Under the pieces are notes generated by a model that made no database searches, was not told where the DNA came from, and saw only the letters and a list, made by a program, of their open reading frames with translations. Source: Phocoena phocoena (lineage: Eukaryota > Chordata > Mammalia > Artiodactyla > Phocoenidae). Taken from it: DNA of 64,000 nt. Shown one piece after another: positions 34,359 through 46,702 of this stretch. Location: positions 50,282,759-50,346,758 of the forward strand of contig NC_089232.1 in NCBI RefSeq assembly GCF_963924675.1. The letters are read 5' to 3'. The position numbers were made by a program, and so were the translations under genes. Numbering within the stretch: the stretch's first letter is position 1; every line of letters starts with the position of its first letter.

Positions 34359-34713
34359 TAAATTTATTTCTTTATTTTTATTTATTTTTGGCTGTGTTGG
34401 GTCTTCATTGCTGCGCACGGGCTTTCTCTAGTTGCGGCGAGCGGGGGTTACTCTTCGTTGCAGTGCGCGGGCTTCTCATCGAGGTGGCTTACTGTTGTTG
34501 CAGAGCACGGGCTCTAGGCGCACGGGCTTCAGTATTTGTGGCACACGGGCTCCAGCAGCTGTGGCTCGCGGGCTCTAGAGCACAGGCTCAGTAGTTCTGG
34601 TGCACTGGCTTAGTTGCTCCGAGGCATGTGGGATCTTCCCGGACCAGGGATCGAACCTGTGTCCCCTGCGTTGGCAGGTGGATTCCCAACCACTGTGCCA
34701 CCAGAGAAGTCCC
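34359..34713 (-). mobile_element. Long CHR-type SINE, minus orientation
   Basis: T-rich (TTTATTTA) left end, 'ggctgtgttgggtcttcatt' and right end 'agagaagtccc'. Flanked by tagaattttaaaaaa (34344-34358) and tagaatttaaaaaaa (34714-34728). Confidence 0.88.
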
Positions 34714-35124
34714 TAGAATTTAAAAAAATCACCATTTTGCAATTCCTAACAAGACTCAAGGCAAAGATCACTTGAAACCACTGGATGAAGAGTTGATGGG
34801 GAAGTGTACACTGAGGGGATCAGGTCACAACCACCTGGAGCTACTGCATGGTGTCTTAATTAACAGTGGGGCAACCAGGCCACTTATGGACTTTCCGATG
34901 CAGTATAGGATGACCTATACAGCACCACTTGCCAAAGTATTTAAACTGAATATCATATGGATTTTAGACCAAACTTCTAGTTTATAAGAAACCCGGGAGT
35001 TAGAGGGAGAAGTTAAGCAACACTACAGAGGAGCTGATGGACATATGCAGAGTGTAGGACTATTGGAACATAAGAAAAGGAAGAGCAGGGGTGCTTCTGA
35101 GAAGAGACTTGGGGTTTTCTTACA

Positions 35125-35830
35125 AAGTTAAACATACACATTCGCTGTGACTAGTTATTTCACTCCAGGGTATTTACCCAAGAGAAGTGAAAACATACGT
35201 CCACAAAAAGAGTTATACAAAAGTATTCACAGCAGCTTTTTTCTTAGTAGCCCAAATTGGAAACAATTTAGATGTCTAGTAACAGGAGTGTGCCTAGGCA
35301 AATTGTGGTTCGCGCATTTTATGGACAACTTACGATAAAGGGAACATGCAACAACGTGGATGAACTTCAGAAACATGCTGAGTGCAAGAAGCTGTACACA
35401 AAAAAAGTACATACCGTACATTTCCATCTTATATGAAATTCTGGAACAGGCAGGGCTTATTCACAATGAAAGAAATCAGAGCAGTGGTTGGGGATGAGGG
35501 GAGAGTTTACTGTGAAGGCACAGGAGGAAACTTTCTGAGGTGATAGAACTGTTCTCTTTCTTACAAGGTCCTACTGTATAGCACAGGGAACTATATTCAA
35601 TGTCTTATAATAACCTATAATGGAAAAGAATCCAAAAAAGAATAGATATGTGTACATGTGTATAACTGAATCACTTTGCTGTACACTTGAAACAACATTG
35701 TAAATCAACTATACTTCAATTTAAAAAACTATCTCGATAAGGATATGGGTTACCAGGTGTATACATTTATCAAAACTCACCGAACTGTATGCTTAATACC
35801 TGTGCATTTCACTATATATAAGGATAAGTC
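35125..35830 (+). mobile_element. Older L1 3' region split by a later L1 3' end
   Basis: An older L1 runs from about 35125 (ccagggtatttacccaagag) to 35565 and resumes at 35728 (tatctcgataaggatatggg). The piece between (35566-35727) carries the younger L1 end that includes gaaacaacattgtaaatcaa. Confidence 0.8.
35566..35727 (+). mobile_element. Younger L1 3' end nested in older L1
   Basis: Has the tagcacagggaactatattc string and an A-rich end. No clear target-site duplication was found. Confidence 0.75.
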
Positions 35831-35984
35831 AATTAAGAGGGAAGGAGGCAGGAGGAGAGAGAGAGAAAGCAAACAACTGCAAAACAAGTTTTATATTCAA
35901 GGAAACTTGAATGTAGACTGCTTGTATGGGCATTTAGATGACTCCAAGGGATTTTTAGGTGTAATTATGGTGTATGGTTAGGTA

Positions 35985-36215
35985 AGAAAATGCCCAGTTT
36001 TTAGAAACGCATACTTCAGTATTCAGGATAAAGTGACATGATGTCTGGATTATAATATTTAAGGGGAAAAAAAGGCAACTGAAAAGTGAATGGGATACAT
36101 AAAGCAAGAGTGACAAAATCTTGATAATTCCAGAACCTGTGTGGTGAGTATACGGAAATATTGTTTTCTTCTCCCTATTTTTGTGTATATTTGAAAACTT
36201 TCGTAATAAAAAAAT
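35985..36215 (+). repeat. Old LINE 3' end-like sequence
   Basis: Ends with 'ttgaaaactttcgtaataaa', reminiscent of old L1 3' termini. Confidence 0.35.
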
Positions 36216-36573
36216 TGAACTGTCCTAGGTAAACAAATATAATACCCACAGTGTAAAAGCAGAAAATATATGGAAACTCTCAAAGTTATGTTTTCTTTCA
36301 TTATCAGACCAAGGATCAATTTTCCCCTTTTTTCTGCCTTGGCAGGATTTTTCACTGTTGATTAAAATTCACACATTCCAAGATCATAGTTACGAATGGA
36401 TTATAATAATCACTTTTATTTCATATTTCCATCAACAGTTATTGAGAAATAACCATTAATACGCCCCGCTGAGAATGTTCCAAAAGCATCCCCTAACGCC
36501 CGATTACTCTCCCCAGAGAAGGCGTCACTGGCTCCGCAGAGTGGTTCTTTCTGCCTGGTACAATCTCTTGTTG

Positions 36574-36590
36574 CCAGCAGGGGGCGCGCA
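36574..36590 (+). promoter_or_regulatory. CTCF-type motif
   Basis: CCAGCAGGGGGCGCGCA matches the degenerate CTCF core CCASYAGRKGGCRS at all 14 positions, and is not inside a repeat I can recognise. Forward orientation is on the plus strand. Occupancy is inferred, not shown. Confidence 0.6.
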
Positions 36591-36829
36591 CTCACCGAAT
36601 TTGTTTAGGAAAGATAAAAATCAGACGACAGTCCGACTGGCTGATTATGAGTCTTTCAGTGCGCCTGTGAACAGTGTTTGTAATTGTTTAGGCACGTCCC
36701 TAGTGACCTCATCCCACTACACCTGAGTCTTTTTGGGGAAACAATTAGCCTGTTTGAACAGAACTGGCAAGGCAAATTAGTAACTGGAAAATTAGTCATT
36801 TTACAGGATGTGATGGGACGTCCTGTATT

Positions 36830-37290
36830 CCCTTGCGGCTTAGAGTTAGGGTGTGGACCCTTCTTCACCTGGCGGCTGGGAAAGGAGACAAGTCACGCCT
36901 CTCCTCAGGGCGCAGCCCTTCCTTTGTCCTGGGTAGGCTGGGCGGGCAGAGCAGGAAGGAAGCGGGCCTTGGTGGACAGGGCTTCCCTGGGACAGATGAG
37001 GGGTCCCTCTGGCTCGCAGCCTCCTGAGCCATGAGAGGCGGCCTTCGGAAGCCTCTGGGCTGGAGAAGACGCCGAAGAGGTCGTGCCATCTGCTCTGCCA
37101 ACCCTGGGAGGGGATTCCCCAGCACATCCTGGGCCCTCTTCCGGGCCAAATTCCTGCTCCGTGAGCAAGGCTGCAGAAGACACGGGGCTTGAGGCAGAGG
37201 ATGAGAAAAGGAGGACTCGCTGTCTCTCAGCTGCAGGCTTTCCCAGCAGAGCCATCACTAGAGGGGGCCCCGGGTGAGAATAGGACTCCA
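36830..37290. other. GC-rich patch in intergenic DNA with an NF-kB-type palindrome
   Basis: A locally GC-rich stretch with overlapping short open frames on both strands that show no recognisable protein. It contains GGGGATTCCCC (37110-37120), a symmetric kappaB site. It begins about 250 bases from the CTCF-type motif. It may be a distal regulatory element; function is inferred only. Confidence 0.35.
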
Positions 37291-37304
37291 CCAGAGAACT
37301 ACAT

Positions 37305-38420
37305 TCTGGCCACCATTCATTTACACCTTCATGCGTTCATTGAACAGATATCAGTTGGGGGGCAGGGCGGTGCCAGGCCCTGGGATAGGTGGTGGAAGCA
37401 CCTTCAAGAGCCCACAAACAGCCGTCTGTCGGGGGAGGCAGATCATAACATCATACTGATACTGCAAAAGCACTTCAGCAGCTACAGGTACAAAGAGGCT
37501 CTGCACTAACACAGAGGAAAAGAATCTGGACCTTTTGTGAATGGAAAGGAGGAAAGTACCGAGGTTAGGGAGGATTTACAGAGGAGGTGGGCATTTGGAG
37601 ATTCAGTCGGCCCGTCAGCCAATAAACGCTTACTGAGTGCCCTGTGTATTGGGCACAGTTCCAGACACCGGGACGCATTAGGAAAGAAACAGTCCCAAAT
37701 CCCTACCCTCTGTGGAGGTGGTGCTGTGGTGGGGGACACAGAGCATGAATAATAAATACAACCAATACCTACAGGCTAGAACACTTTCAGGACAGCTGGG
37801 GAGGGGGTAGAGTTTATGGTCAGGTGGTCAGGTGAGCCTCACTGAGAAGGTGAGACTTGAGCAAGGACTTCCAGGAAGAGCAGGGATAAGCAGACCCCCT
37901 GGGTGCAGGTATCTGGAGGGAGTGTTCCGGGCACAGGGAGCAGGCAGGGCTGGTCCCCGAAGTGAGAATGTGCTGGTGCATTCGAGGAAAGGCAGGAGGC
38001 CCATGTGGCTGGAGTAAAGGGGAGGGAATTGGAGAAGCAGTCATTTACAGGGGGCCTTGCAGGCAGTTGTAACAACTCTGGCTTTTACTCTGAGAGAAGT
38101 GGGTCACCTTCGGAGCAGTGGTGTGCTGGTAAATAGTCTCAAAAAAAAGAAGCCCTGTTTTTTTAACATCTGCCTATTTCTGTGGTGTAAATACTCCCAC
38201 CACAGCTTATTCTAAGCTACCAACGTGACACCACTGACACAGTAGGGGAGATGTGTGGGCGTGGTGTCTCACCAGCTGCGACGAGCCCCTCCAGCCCACC
38301 ATTGCTTTGGAGGGTTTTGAGCAGAGGTGCGACGTGATCTGACTGGTGTCTTAAGAAGGCCACTCTGGCTGCTGTGTTGAGAGCCCCCATGGGTGGGGGG
38401 GAGGGCAAGGGCCAAAGCAG
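37305..38420 (+). repeat. Ancient mammalian interspersed repeat, family name uncertain
   Basis: Recognisable order: 'ttcattgaacagatatcag', 'ctgagtgccctgtgtattgg', 'gtgagacttgagcaagg', 'gttttgagcagaggtgcgac' and 'ggccactctggctgctgtgt'. This arrangement recurs in mammalian genomes. Two or more partial copies lie head to tail with the next entry. Confidence 0.5.
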
Positions 38421-38479
38421 GGGCCACTTTGGAAGCTAGTGCCGAGATCAAGGTGAGAGAGGATTGTCTCGGAGGTCAG

Positions 38480-39080
38480 CAGCAGCGGAGACAGTGAGTC
38501 CTAGACAGATTCTTCTGGGTGTATTCTGAAGGAGGCATATTGAAATCCACCTGGTTTCTTGGCAGACTGGATGTGGGGTGTGAGAGAAAGACAGCAATAC
38601 AGGATGGCCCTGCGGTTTAATGGAAAGCTTGGAGGGGAAGTGAGCAGAAAGGCATTCCAGGCACAGGGAACAGCATGTGAGAGCCATGTTGTAAGCACAC
38701 ATTGTATTTGGGAAAAAGAAACAAGGAGGGGGTGTGGCTAGTGAGCCCGTTACATGGGCAGAGGCTGCAGACGGGGCTAGAGAAGAGAGTGCACCCCAGA
38801 GAGAGCCAGGACTCTGGCTGTAGCCAGGGGACAGCCACTAACAGGGTTTTAGCAGAGAAATATGTGCTTAAGTTCATAAGAAGAAGGAATAACTGGAGAA
38901 GCTGGAGGCAGTGAGACCAGTTAGGAAACTGCAGCATTGATCGTTCCAGGAGAGGGAGCGGGAATCTCACCCAGACAGTGGTGATGAGGCTGGAGAGAAG
39001 AGAAAAAGAAGGAAGAGTCTGATGGCCTGGCACTGGTTCCAAGGCCAACCTTGCACATGGACCACGGAGCACAGTGGGCA
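38480..39080 (+). repeat. Second copy of the same ancient repeat
   Basis: 'aggcattccaggcacaggga', 'acagggttttagcagagaaa' and 'gcagtgagaccagttaggaa' repeat the order of the previous element. Confidence 0.5.
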
Positions 39081-39099
39081 CTCCGTACCTGTTTGTTCA

Positions 39100-40230
39100 A
39101 TAAATTAACTAATCAGCTGATTGATGTGAGTCTTGTCTTTATAAACTTCCTCCCATCCCTGCACTTATCTCCCAAATGAAAATGTCTTTTCCAGTGGACA
39201 AATAAATTTATTATATTAGAAATATAGTTTAAATGCACATGCCCCTGTGAGGGAGCTGGAAAGTTCTCACTGTCAATCCAGGGGGTGGCTGCATGGGGGT
39301 TCCTCAGGCTGTACAAAGCAGGCATCCACACTCACTGGATGTGTGTACATGCATACTGGCTTGGCCATGATTCACTCTACCACGTAAATGACAGAACACA
39401 GAGCCCTTCCTTAGACCTAGCCCTCGTTTCCAGGAAGGAAAAGAAGCCAGGAGTATTGGGCGAGGACAGAAGGTAGAGAGGGGGGAAAGAAGGTGTAGAC
39501 AGAGCATAAGAGACTATAACATTTGCCCGTTTGTTTTCTCTTGAAAATTCACGTGCCAGGTTTATCTGTAAATCCACATCTTTCGCCTGATGTCACACTT
39601 TAGTTAAGGTAATGTGATGGGAAGAGAAAGGACAGGTCAGTACTTGGTGGCTGACACAACAACACAAGACACACAGGGCCCAAATTTGCCCCTTAGCAAG
39701 GCTGTGTGGGACCATCCCAAGACACCATTTTTTATAGCACTGTAAAAGCTCCGTCATCAGGCCCCTGGTCCATCTATCTGGGAGGAAGCTGACTTTTTCC
39801 GTCCTTCAAATCTCTTCCCACCCCACAAATAGCTTCTCTTCTCCTCCATGCCCAGGATGCACATGTATCTCTCCCACAAGGCCTTTCTGCACAGCACGTG
39901 CAGCCACAGACCCATAGACTGTTCCAGACGGATTATGAAGCCCAAACCCCACCTGCTCCACAGAAGCAGTTATTACTTCCTCAAGTGCAGTCGTGGATTG
40001 TTTTTCATTCTTATAGGGTTTGTTTTCTCAGTTAGCCTGCAAGTGTGAGTTCAGAGGCTGACCTAGCCGGGGCTGGACTCCCACAGGCTCTCAAGGATAT
40101 TTACTGTTCTCAGATAATGACCCACACCCCAAAAAGGAAACGATAGATGGCCACCTTTCGTGCTCAAACTGTGAGGGGTGTATCCATTCATATCCACCAG
40201 ATTTGGATTCTTTCTAAAAGGACCAGAAGA
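39100..40230. other. Intergenic DNA, nothing recognised
   Basis: No exon or confident repeat. Short open frames only. Confidence 0.4.
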
Positions 40231-40231
40231 G

Positions 40232-40232
<1 letters not shown>

Positions 40233-40266
<34 letters not shown>

Positions 40267-40290
40267 ACGCACACGCGTGCATGCATGCAT
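40233..40290. repeat. (TG)n microsatellite with imperfect CA/GCAT tail
   Basis: About 15 TG units, then gcacgcacacgcgtgcatgc. Alternating purine-pyrimidine throughout. Confidence 0.95.
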
Positions 40291-40329
40291 GTGCCTGACT
40301 GTAGGTGTGTGTCCATTTTTGAGAGTATA

Positions 40330-40445
40330 AACATATTAATAACTATCATTTATTAGATGCCCACTGGGCACCAAGAACTTAATATTCTCATTGAATCCTC
40401 ACAACAGCCCAGTGAGGAAAATGTTATTATGGAATCTGTGATTAA
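40330..40445 (+). repeat. MIR fragment
   Basis: aactatcatttattagatgc and cattgaatcctcacaacagc. Confidence 0.7.
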
Positions 40446-40809
40446 TAAATCCATTACAAGCTAGTCGTGGGAATGACATGAGACTTTCTGATTTATTTTC
40501 TCTTTGGAGATGTTTGATGATTTTTACAGCTAGGTCAATTTTTTTCCACTTTACCACTTTTATGGGATTACACTGTCTATAATTCAGACTGTTATGCATG
40601 ATAACCAAGTTTAATAAGAAAAATAAAAATGCATTTCTGCATTTAAACATTTTTAACAAATGGTAATATTACTCGTGAACAGTTCTAAGTCAGATGATTT
40701 TACTAAGAGAAAATACTCACTTAAGTAACTGTTAGATCATGAAAAATAAATCTTGAGCAAAAAGCAAAATAATAATAATGTCTGTTACAAATGGGTATTC
40801 GGTGTGCTT

Positions 40810-40935
40810 TGGTAACTTGTTCTAATTGTTTCCTTAAGAACACAAGTTACTAAGTGCCTCAATTGCTACACTGATACTCAGAGGAGTAAAGAGACTTGCT
40901 CAGGGTCACACAAGCTCAGTCTCTGAACGCCCTTC
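40810..40935 (+). repeat. MIR fragment
   Basis: gaggagtaaagagacttgct and cagggtcacacaagctcagt match the MIR core. Confidence 0.65.
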
Positions 40936-41654
40936 ATCTACCTCTTGCTGGACAGAGAAAGTCATGCAAGAAATACAGGCGTCCCTGCTCCCCATGTGGG
41001 CACGAGCTGGGGCCTGGGATCCTTGCAGTTCAGGTTGGAAATCCCCAGGAAACAGTCATCATAAACCAACCCTAAGCCAAGAGCAAAAGAGGGTGACTCT
41101 TTCAAAAGAAGGTGCTATTCCAGAGCTCACATTGGGGACATTACTGACTGATCCTCACTTCCTTTCTGGACCTGAACACATTTCAAAACAAAGGGTTTTC
41201 TAAGAATGAAGATTCTAAAACGTAGTGGGAAAAGAGCCCCGGACAGTCACGGGGTGGTCATCAGGCAAATACATCACTCACCACGTCCTCAAAAACGATG
41301 ACACCTTCTCCAGTGTCTGGTTTCTGTTGTCCTGGCAACATGCCATCTCTGAACAGTCCTTCTCCCAGGCACCTCTGAAAGAAGATGGCCAAAGCGCTGG
41401 AGCAGGAGATTTGATCGAGATATAGCCCAACCTGAAGTGCAAGTTGGTTGAGATTTATCTGTGGTAAGGGTAAAGATTTTTCACTGCCCTGCAAATATTG
41501 TTTATATGTGTTTGTTTTACAACCCTCTCACTCCTATGGGCGTTCAGGGAAGCAGGCACAGCCCCTGGCATAGTTCTACCCACAGAGGAGGCAATCAAGC
41601 CACATCTGTGATTGGACTAAATGAAGTGACATGATTTTTAAGGAGGTCATAACA

Positions 41655-41780
41655 TTTTCTTTCCCCTCAATTGTTTTACAGACGAGGAAACAGACACAGA
41701 AAGGTTAAATTACTTGCCCAAAGTCACAAAGCAGCTTAATTACTGAGCCCAGTCCCAGAGTTCCTGACCATCATCTGGTC
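41655..41780 (+). repeat. MIR fragment
   Basis: ttttacagacgaggaaacag and aaattacttgcccaaagtca match the MIR core strongly. Confidence 0.8.
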
Positions 41781-41789
41781 CAGGGAGAT

Positions 41790-44100
41790 CCCACTGGCCT
41801 GCAGTTTGCACAGGTTCTCTGTCCCCTTGCTTTGCCTGGGCCAGGCTCCACAGGAGACACTGCCGCTTTGTATCTCCCTCCTTGGCACAAGATGAAATCA
41901 GGTGGTCCCCGTTCTTCCTGTTCCACTCGGCCAAGTTTATCCGAACACATTTCCTGTGCACAAAGCCAGCTCACCAATTATCTGCTCCAATTAAGGCGTG
42001 TGAGATGTGGTTAATTCAGTCACTCCAGCGGGGTGACCAGGGCGAACTGTGGGCTGGCCGTGCAGGCTGCAAGTCCCCTCGATGCCCCTGGCCGTGCTGC
42101 TTCCCCTGGCACTCTCCCTAGGCCCAGATGACCTCTGTGGTTTCTTCAAGTCCCCATCCCTTCCTTTCCGAGTCCCTGGAGTTCCAGAACTGTGCCTTGC
42201 CCTGGCTCCCCCTCTATCAATAGATAGTTCTGTCCTAATTCTGTGTCCTCTGATAAACTAATGTGTATAGAGTTGTCATGGTAGGTCACAGATTAATACT
42301 GATACTTAACTCTCAGAAACAATTAACTCTCATATGACATTGCATATGAGGCATCTTCTGTATTTATGCCCAAAGCCAGGCTTGCTGCTGATGAATGTAA
42401 AAATCATGCCTGTTTTGCTCTGACATACAAACCCCACTCAGCTCTCTATTGCCAGTCCTTTCTGCCTCTTAGCATGAAAGCGAAGAAGGCCGACAAAGGC
42501 TGAATGTGTAATAGTCTGATCAATTGGGACAACAGGCACAATGTCAAAACCAATGCATTTCTCCTTCTCTTATGAAACAAATGTTATGACCCTGAGATGC
42601 AATGTATAGATAATATAACCTACCCATATATACCTTCTCAAAAATAAGATCAGCATACTGCCTTGACTGGAAAGATTCAGAGGAGAAATAAAAGGGAGGT
42701 CATTTGTAATAAAGTAATATGTATTTCAATATGGAAAAGCTTGGGCCCAGCTACCTTAGAAGATAAGGTGAAGGAGACAAATGTAATTATTCATACATTC
42801 ACCATGAACGGGACAGCTATAAACATAGATCAATACAATTGTGTCATGTTGCATATAATTAGTGCTGTGAACAAATCCTAGTAAAGGTCCAAAAAAGAAA
42901 GTACAAGATTTCTTTGTTTCACATGGCAGTTGCATTCCTGGAAAATTAAGTGTGTCTGAAACCATGCAAATTATACATTTTATCTATACGTAAAATATAG
43001 TTATGTTTGAGGCACAGGTAATTATAAACATTGTTGTTGTCATTTTAATTCTGCATGAACATCTATGACAGCACATCCCAGGCTCTTATCTACTAAATAC
43101 AAGTAGTGTCATTTATTGCGACAGCAAAAAAGTACAACCAGCCCCACCCCTCAAAATTTCCAAATGCCTACTGTGCCCTTCATCCCATAGAAAGTCATCC
43201 CCATAGCAATTACAGTTAGCCTCTACTAACAGAGTCAAGTGACAGTCGTTAAACAAGATAGGGGTTTGTTTTTCTCTCAGGTAAAATAAATCTGGAAGCA
43301 GGCAGGCTTGGGCTGGTTTTTCCAAATCTCCTATCCTTTCTGCTCTAACATGCCTAGTACTGATTTCCATCCTTAATTTCATGGTCACAAGATGGCTGCT
43401 GGAGCTCCAGCTACTGTATCTGTGACCTAGGTAACAAGAAGAGAGAAGGGAGGAAGTCATGAAGAACAAAACCACATAGTAGATGAATAGGGCTCCTTTA
43501 GGAGTGTTCCTGGAAGTCTCACCCAACAACTCCCTTTATATCTCATTGGCTACCCCTGTCCTCAAAGCAGGCCTAGAAATGTAATTTTTTAATTAGGTAC
43601 TTTGCTGTCTCTAATAATAATGGGTTCCATAGTGAAGAAGCAGGAGTGAATGGACACTGGGTAGGCATCCAGTCATCTCCACCATATAGCTTCACCCACT
43701 GACAACGTCCAGAGAACGTGCCGAAGCCCCGAATGCAGATTCAACATACAAGTGCTAAGGGAGATATGCAATCTTTTGGGTTGCTTGGCTCAGGGTCTCA
43801 AGCTTAATGTGGGCTTCAATATTTGTCTGCTATTCCACATAAGGGAGCAGAGTGAAACTTCATCACAGTCATCTAGTCTAACTAGATCCTGTTACTGAAC
43901 AAATCTGGGTCAGAAGACCCATCTGAGAAGGGGCTCAAAACTCAATATCTGCCTGAGCTTCTAGTGTGAGAACTCAAGATGACAGCGGTTGAGCTTCTCA
44001 CATTTGGCATTAGCCATTCAAATGTGTGTACACGTGTATGTTTTCCAGACTTTGTGCCAGCCCCTCTAGAATTTTCCTAGGGGGAGTTCTGTTCAGTTTT
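41790..44100. other. Intergenic DNA, nothing recognised
   Basis: No gene recognised. No confident repeat except possible very old fragments. Confidence 0.4.
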
Positions 44101-44104
44101 ACAA

Positions 44105-44360
44105 ACATGCATTGCATCTACTGCATGTTTCCTGTTGTGTGCCAGGGATGCAAGATGAAATAAACAAAGGCCGTTCCATGGAAAGCTTACATTCTGGGCA
44201 TGGGGGCTGGAAGGCAGGGAAAGAAGGAAAGGGAGGGGGTAGCAGAGAGAGGCCACCGCGTGCTGAAGTGGTCAATGCTGTGGAATAGCACGTACTGGGC
44301 ATCGTGTGCCCGCAACAGCCAGAACAGTGCCATTCCTCGTGGGTGCTCAGTAAACAGTTA
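44105..44360 (+). repeat. Ancient repeat fragments
   Basis: 'gtgtgccagggatgcaagat' resembles the family at 37305-39080; 'gggtgctcagtaaac' at the end is MIR-like. Confidence 0.35.
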
Positions 44361-44665
44361 GCTGTATTCTTGACTTATAATTCTTCTCTGTGATGCCTAG
44401 AGAGGAATCTGTTCTCTTCCAAGCTGAGGCTTCCTGGGCTGTGGAGTTACTCATCGTGGCTGAATTGCTTTGTTTTCCATTCCATTTCATTCAGTCAACT
44501 ATGTCCTAGAAAAAGTTCCCGAAATGTGTTTTAATTTTCAACCTTGCAGAAAGCCTTCTTGGTTGAAGCCACGCCAAAACTCTTGGAACTGGGAAATATC
44601 AGAGCTATACAAAGATAATAAAAATAATCTCTGTACTTGGAAATTCCTAATTCTTCCATAGTCTC

Positions 44666-44678
44666 CCTCCAGAGGGCA
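44666..44678 (+). promoter_or_regulatory. Weaker CTCF-like motif
   Basis: CCTCCAGAGGGCA matches the CTCF core at 12 of 13 positions. Sequence match only. Confidence 0.25.
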
Positions 44679-44689
44679 AGTTGGCAATT

Positions 44690-44930
44690 TTCAAAGTTTT
44701 AATAAAACATTCATACCCTTTAACAGCAATTCCTCTTCTAAGAACTTATACCAAGAAAATAATGAAGGAGGTACACGAAGATCCAAAAAATGGACATTTG
44801 TTAGAGTTTGGTTTATCATCATGAAAGATTGGAAACCACCTAGGTGTGGTTGTTTCCTATGTTTTCTAACCAATAACAGGAGATCAATGAATAAATATAG
44901 TACATTCCATACAACAACACATTAGAGCCA
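44690..44930 (+). repeat. Old L1 fragment
   Basis: 'cagcaattcctcttctaaga' and 'tggaaaccacctaggtgt' correspond to a diverged L1 3' region. Confidence 0.55.
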
Positions 44931-44934
44931 CTTG

Positions 44935-45040
44935 AAATGATTCATTTAGCAATTGATTACCTGCTATGTGCTAGGCACTGTTGTAAATAGGATACATTAG
45001 TGAATAAAACAGACATTGTGGATCTCATTCTGGTTATGTG
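44935..45040 (+). repeat. MIR or related old repeat
   Basis: 'acctgctatgtgctaggcac' followed by 'gtgaataaaacagacattg'. Confidence 0.5.
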
Positions 45041-45114
45041 CCATAATTGTACTTATTAACATGAAAATATATTTAGCATATATTGCTAAATTAAAAAGGC
45101 AGGTTAGAATGTTA

Positions 45115-45250
45115 GTATTCTTATTAAGAAAAATAATAGCTAACACTTATATGGTATTTATTATGTGCCAAGAATTATGCTATTATATGCCAAACATCAA
45201 ACATTTAATTTACATAAGAACCCAGTATGATCCAATACTTGTTTAAAAAT
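45115..45250 (+). repeat. MIR fragment
   Basis: 'aataatagctaacacttata' and 'tttattatgtgccaagaatt' are the MIR start. Confidence 0.6.
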
Positions 45251-45884
45251 ATTTCTTATATTTGTTACTATTTTGTTGATTAAGATGGGCACAAGTGTGA
45301 TAACAAAGCAACTGTTTTCCTTCTCCCACATTTACTTCAAACCTACTTTTTGGATTTGTCCTTTTCCTGTGCCTGGATGAAGTCTCAGGCAGGTCTCAAA
45401 GCTTTTATGATCCCTTTCAGTCAGTTGGGCGGTCTTAATTCGATAATTTAGTCCAATCTGAACTTTTCCACTTAAAGGGAATCTTCTCCTCCAGGCCAAC
45501 CTGCTGCGAACTTGGACTCCTGGAAAGCTTAGTAGTGCTGTCTTCCCTCTCATAGCGCCTCATCTTCCCTTCAGCTCCAACCCCATCCAAGGCAGGGCCC
45601 TTGGGATGGCAGTGGGGGAAGGGCAGTCTTCCCTGGCAGGCTCATCCAGATCGTTCATTGGCTCCTGCGTGTGTGGTAGATGCACCTTGCAGCCTCTTTC
45701 TCTGGCACATGCCTTTGCAGGTTGCTCCCAAAATTCACTGTTAAGGATGCTGTCTCTCTTCCAGGTGGAAGCTTCCAGTTCTCCCCTCCACCCACGGGGT
45801 TTCCAGCCATCTCCCTTACACTAACCCTATCCTTTGGGCCCTTTGCCCTCCCACTCAGGTATCCTCTTAAGTGGTCCCCTTTTT

Positions 45885-46012
45885 ATTATTCTTTCCAATT
45901 TTGGCTGTGACCCACAACATGCGGGATCTTATTTCCCCCACCAGGGATCGAACCCGCGTCCCCAGCAGTGGAAGCTTGGAGTCTTAACCACTGGACCGCC
46001 AGGAAAGTCCCT
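45885..46012 (-). mobile_element. Short CHR-type SINE, minus orientation
   Basis: Flanked by gtggtccccttttt (45871-45884) and gtggtcccttttttaa (46013-46028). Right end is 'ggaaagtccct'. Confidence 0.85.
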
Positions 46013-46702
46013 GTGGTCCCTTTTTTAAATAACTCAGGCTAGATCCCTCCTCGGATCCACATGGCCCTGGCAAAGCTCACACATCTTGGCCTGCCACCAT
46101 GGCAGTGCAGCCCTTCTCTCTCCTTGCTGTCGTGTAGGTTTAGGTCCTGCCACAGTCTCTCACCTGCGGGCTTTTCTTGATAAAAGGCAGACACCAGTTC
46201 CCAAGCTCCAGAAGGACGTGTCTAGCTCTCTGAGTGGGTCTTGGAAGCCCCTCTCCCTTGGTTTTGGATGAGGGGATGTACTTCTCTCCCCGCTGGGAGG
46301 TGGGGTGGGACCCAGCCCACCAGCAAGGCCCTCCATGACATTTTCTCTCACTACTCTTCAACCCCTACTTTTTAGGCTGGTGGGGTGATTGCTCAATTCT
46401 GGCAGAACCTGTTTCATAATCTCTCAGTCTACCCTTGCCTAGGCATCACAGCACCTTAATTTGAATATTTAGGATGTGGAATTCTTGGGTACCTATTGTA
46501 TTGTTATCCATCTGTTGGGCTTCAGCCAAAAGTAAGCAGAAAGAGTCCCTTTTTAACATCCTGTTATGTACATATATAGCACATATTTGAATGTTTACTT
46601 CAAAATGCTATCAATTCTCTTCGGATCATGGAGTTATTTTCCTCTTTTTTGTTTATTTGTACTTTATCTATACCTACTTTGAACATTGGAAGAAAAATGA
46701 TT

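Noticed and set aside
38617..39081. 154-codon minus-strand frame
   Set aside because: It covers an ancient interspersed repeat in antisense and shows no recognised domain.
40233..40290. CRISPR-like or structured repeat array
   Set aside because: Plain dinucleotide microsatellite without spacers.
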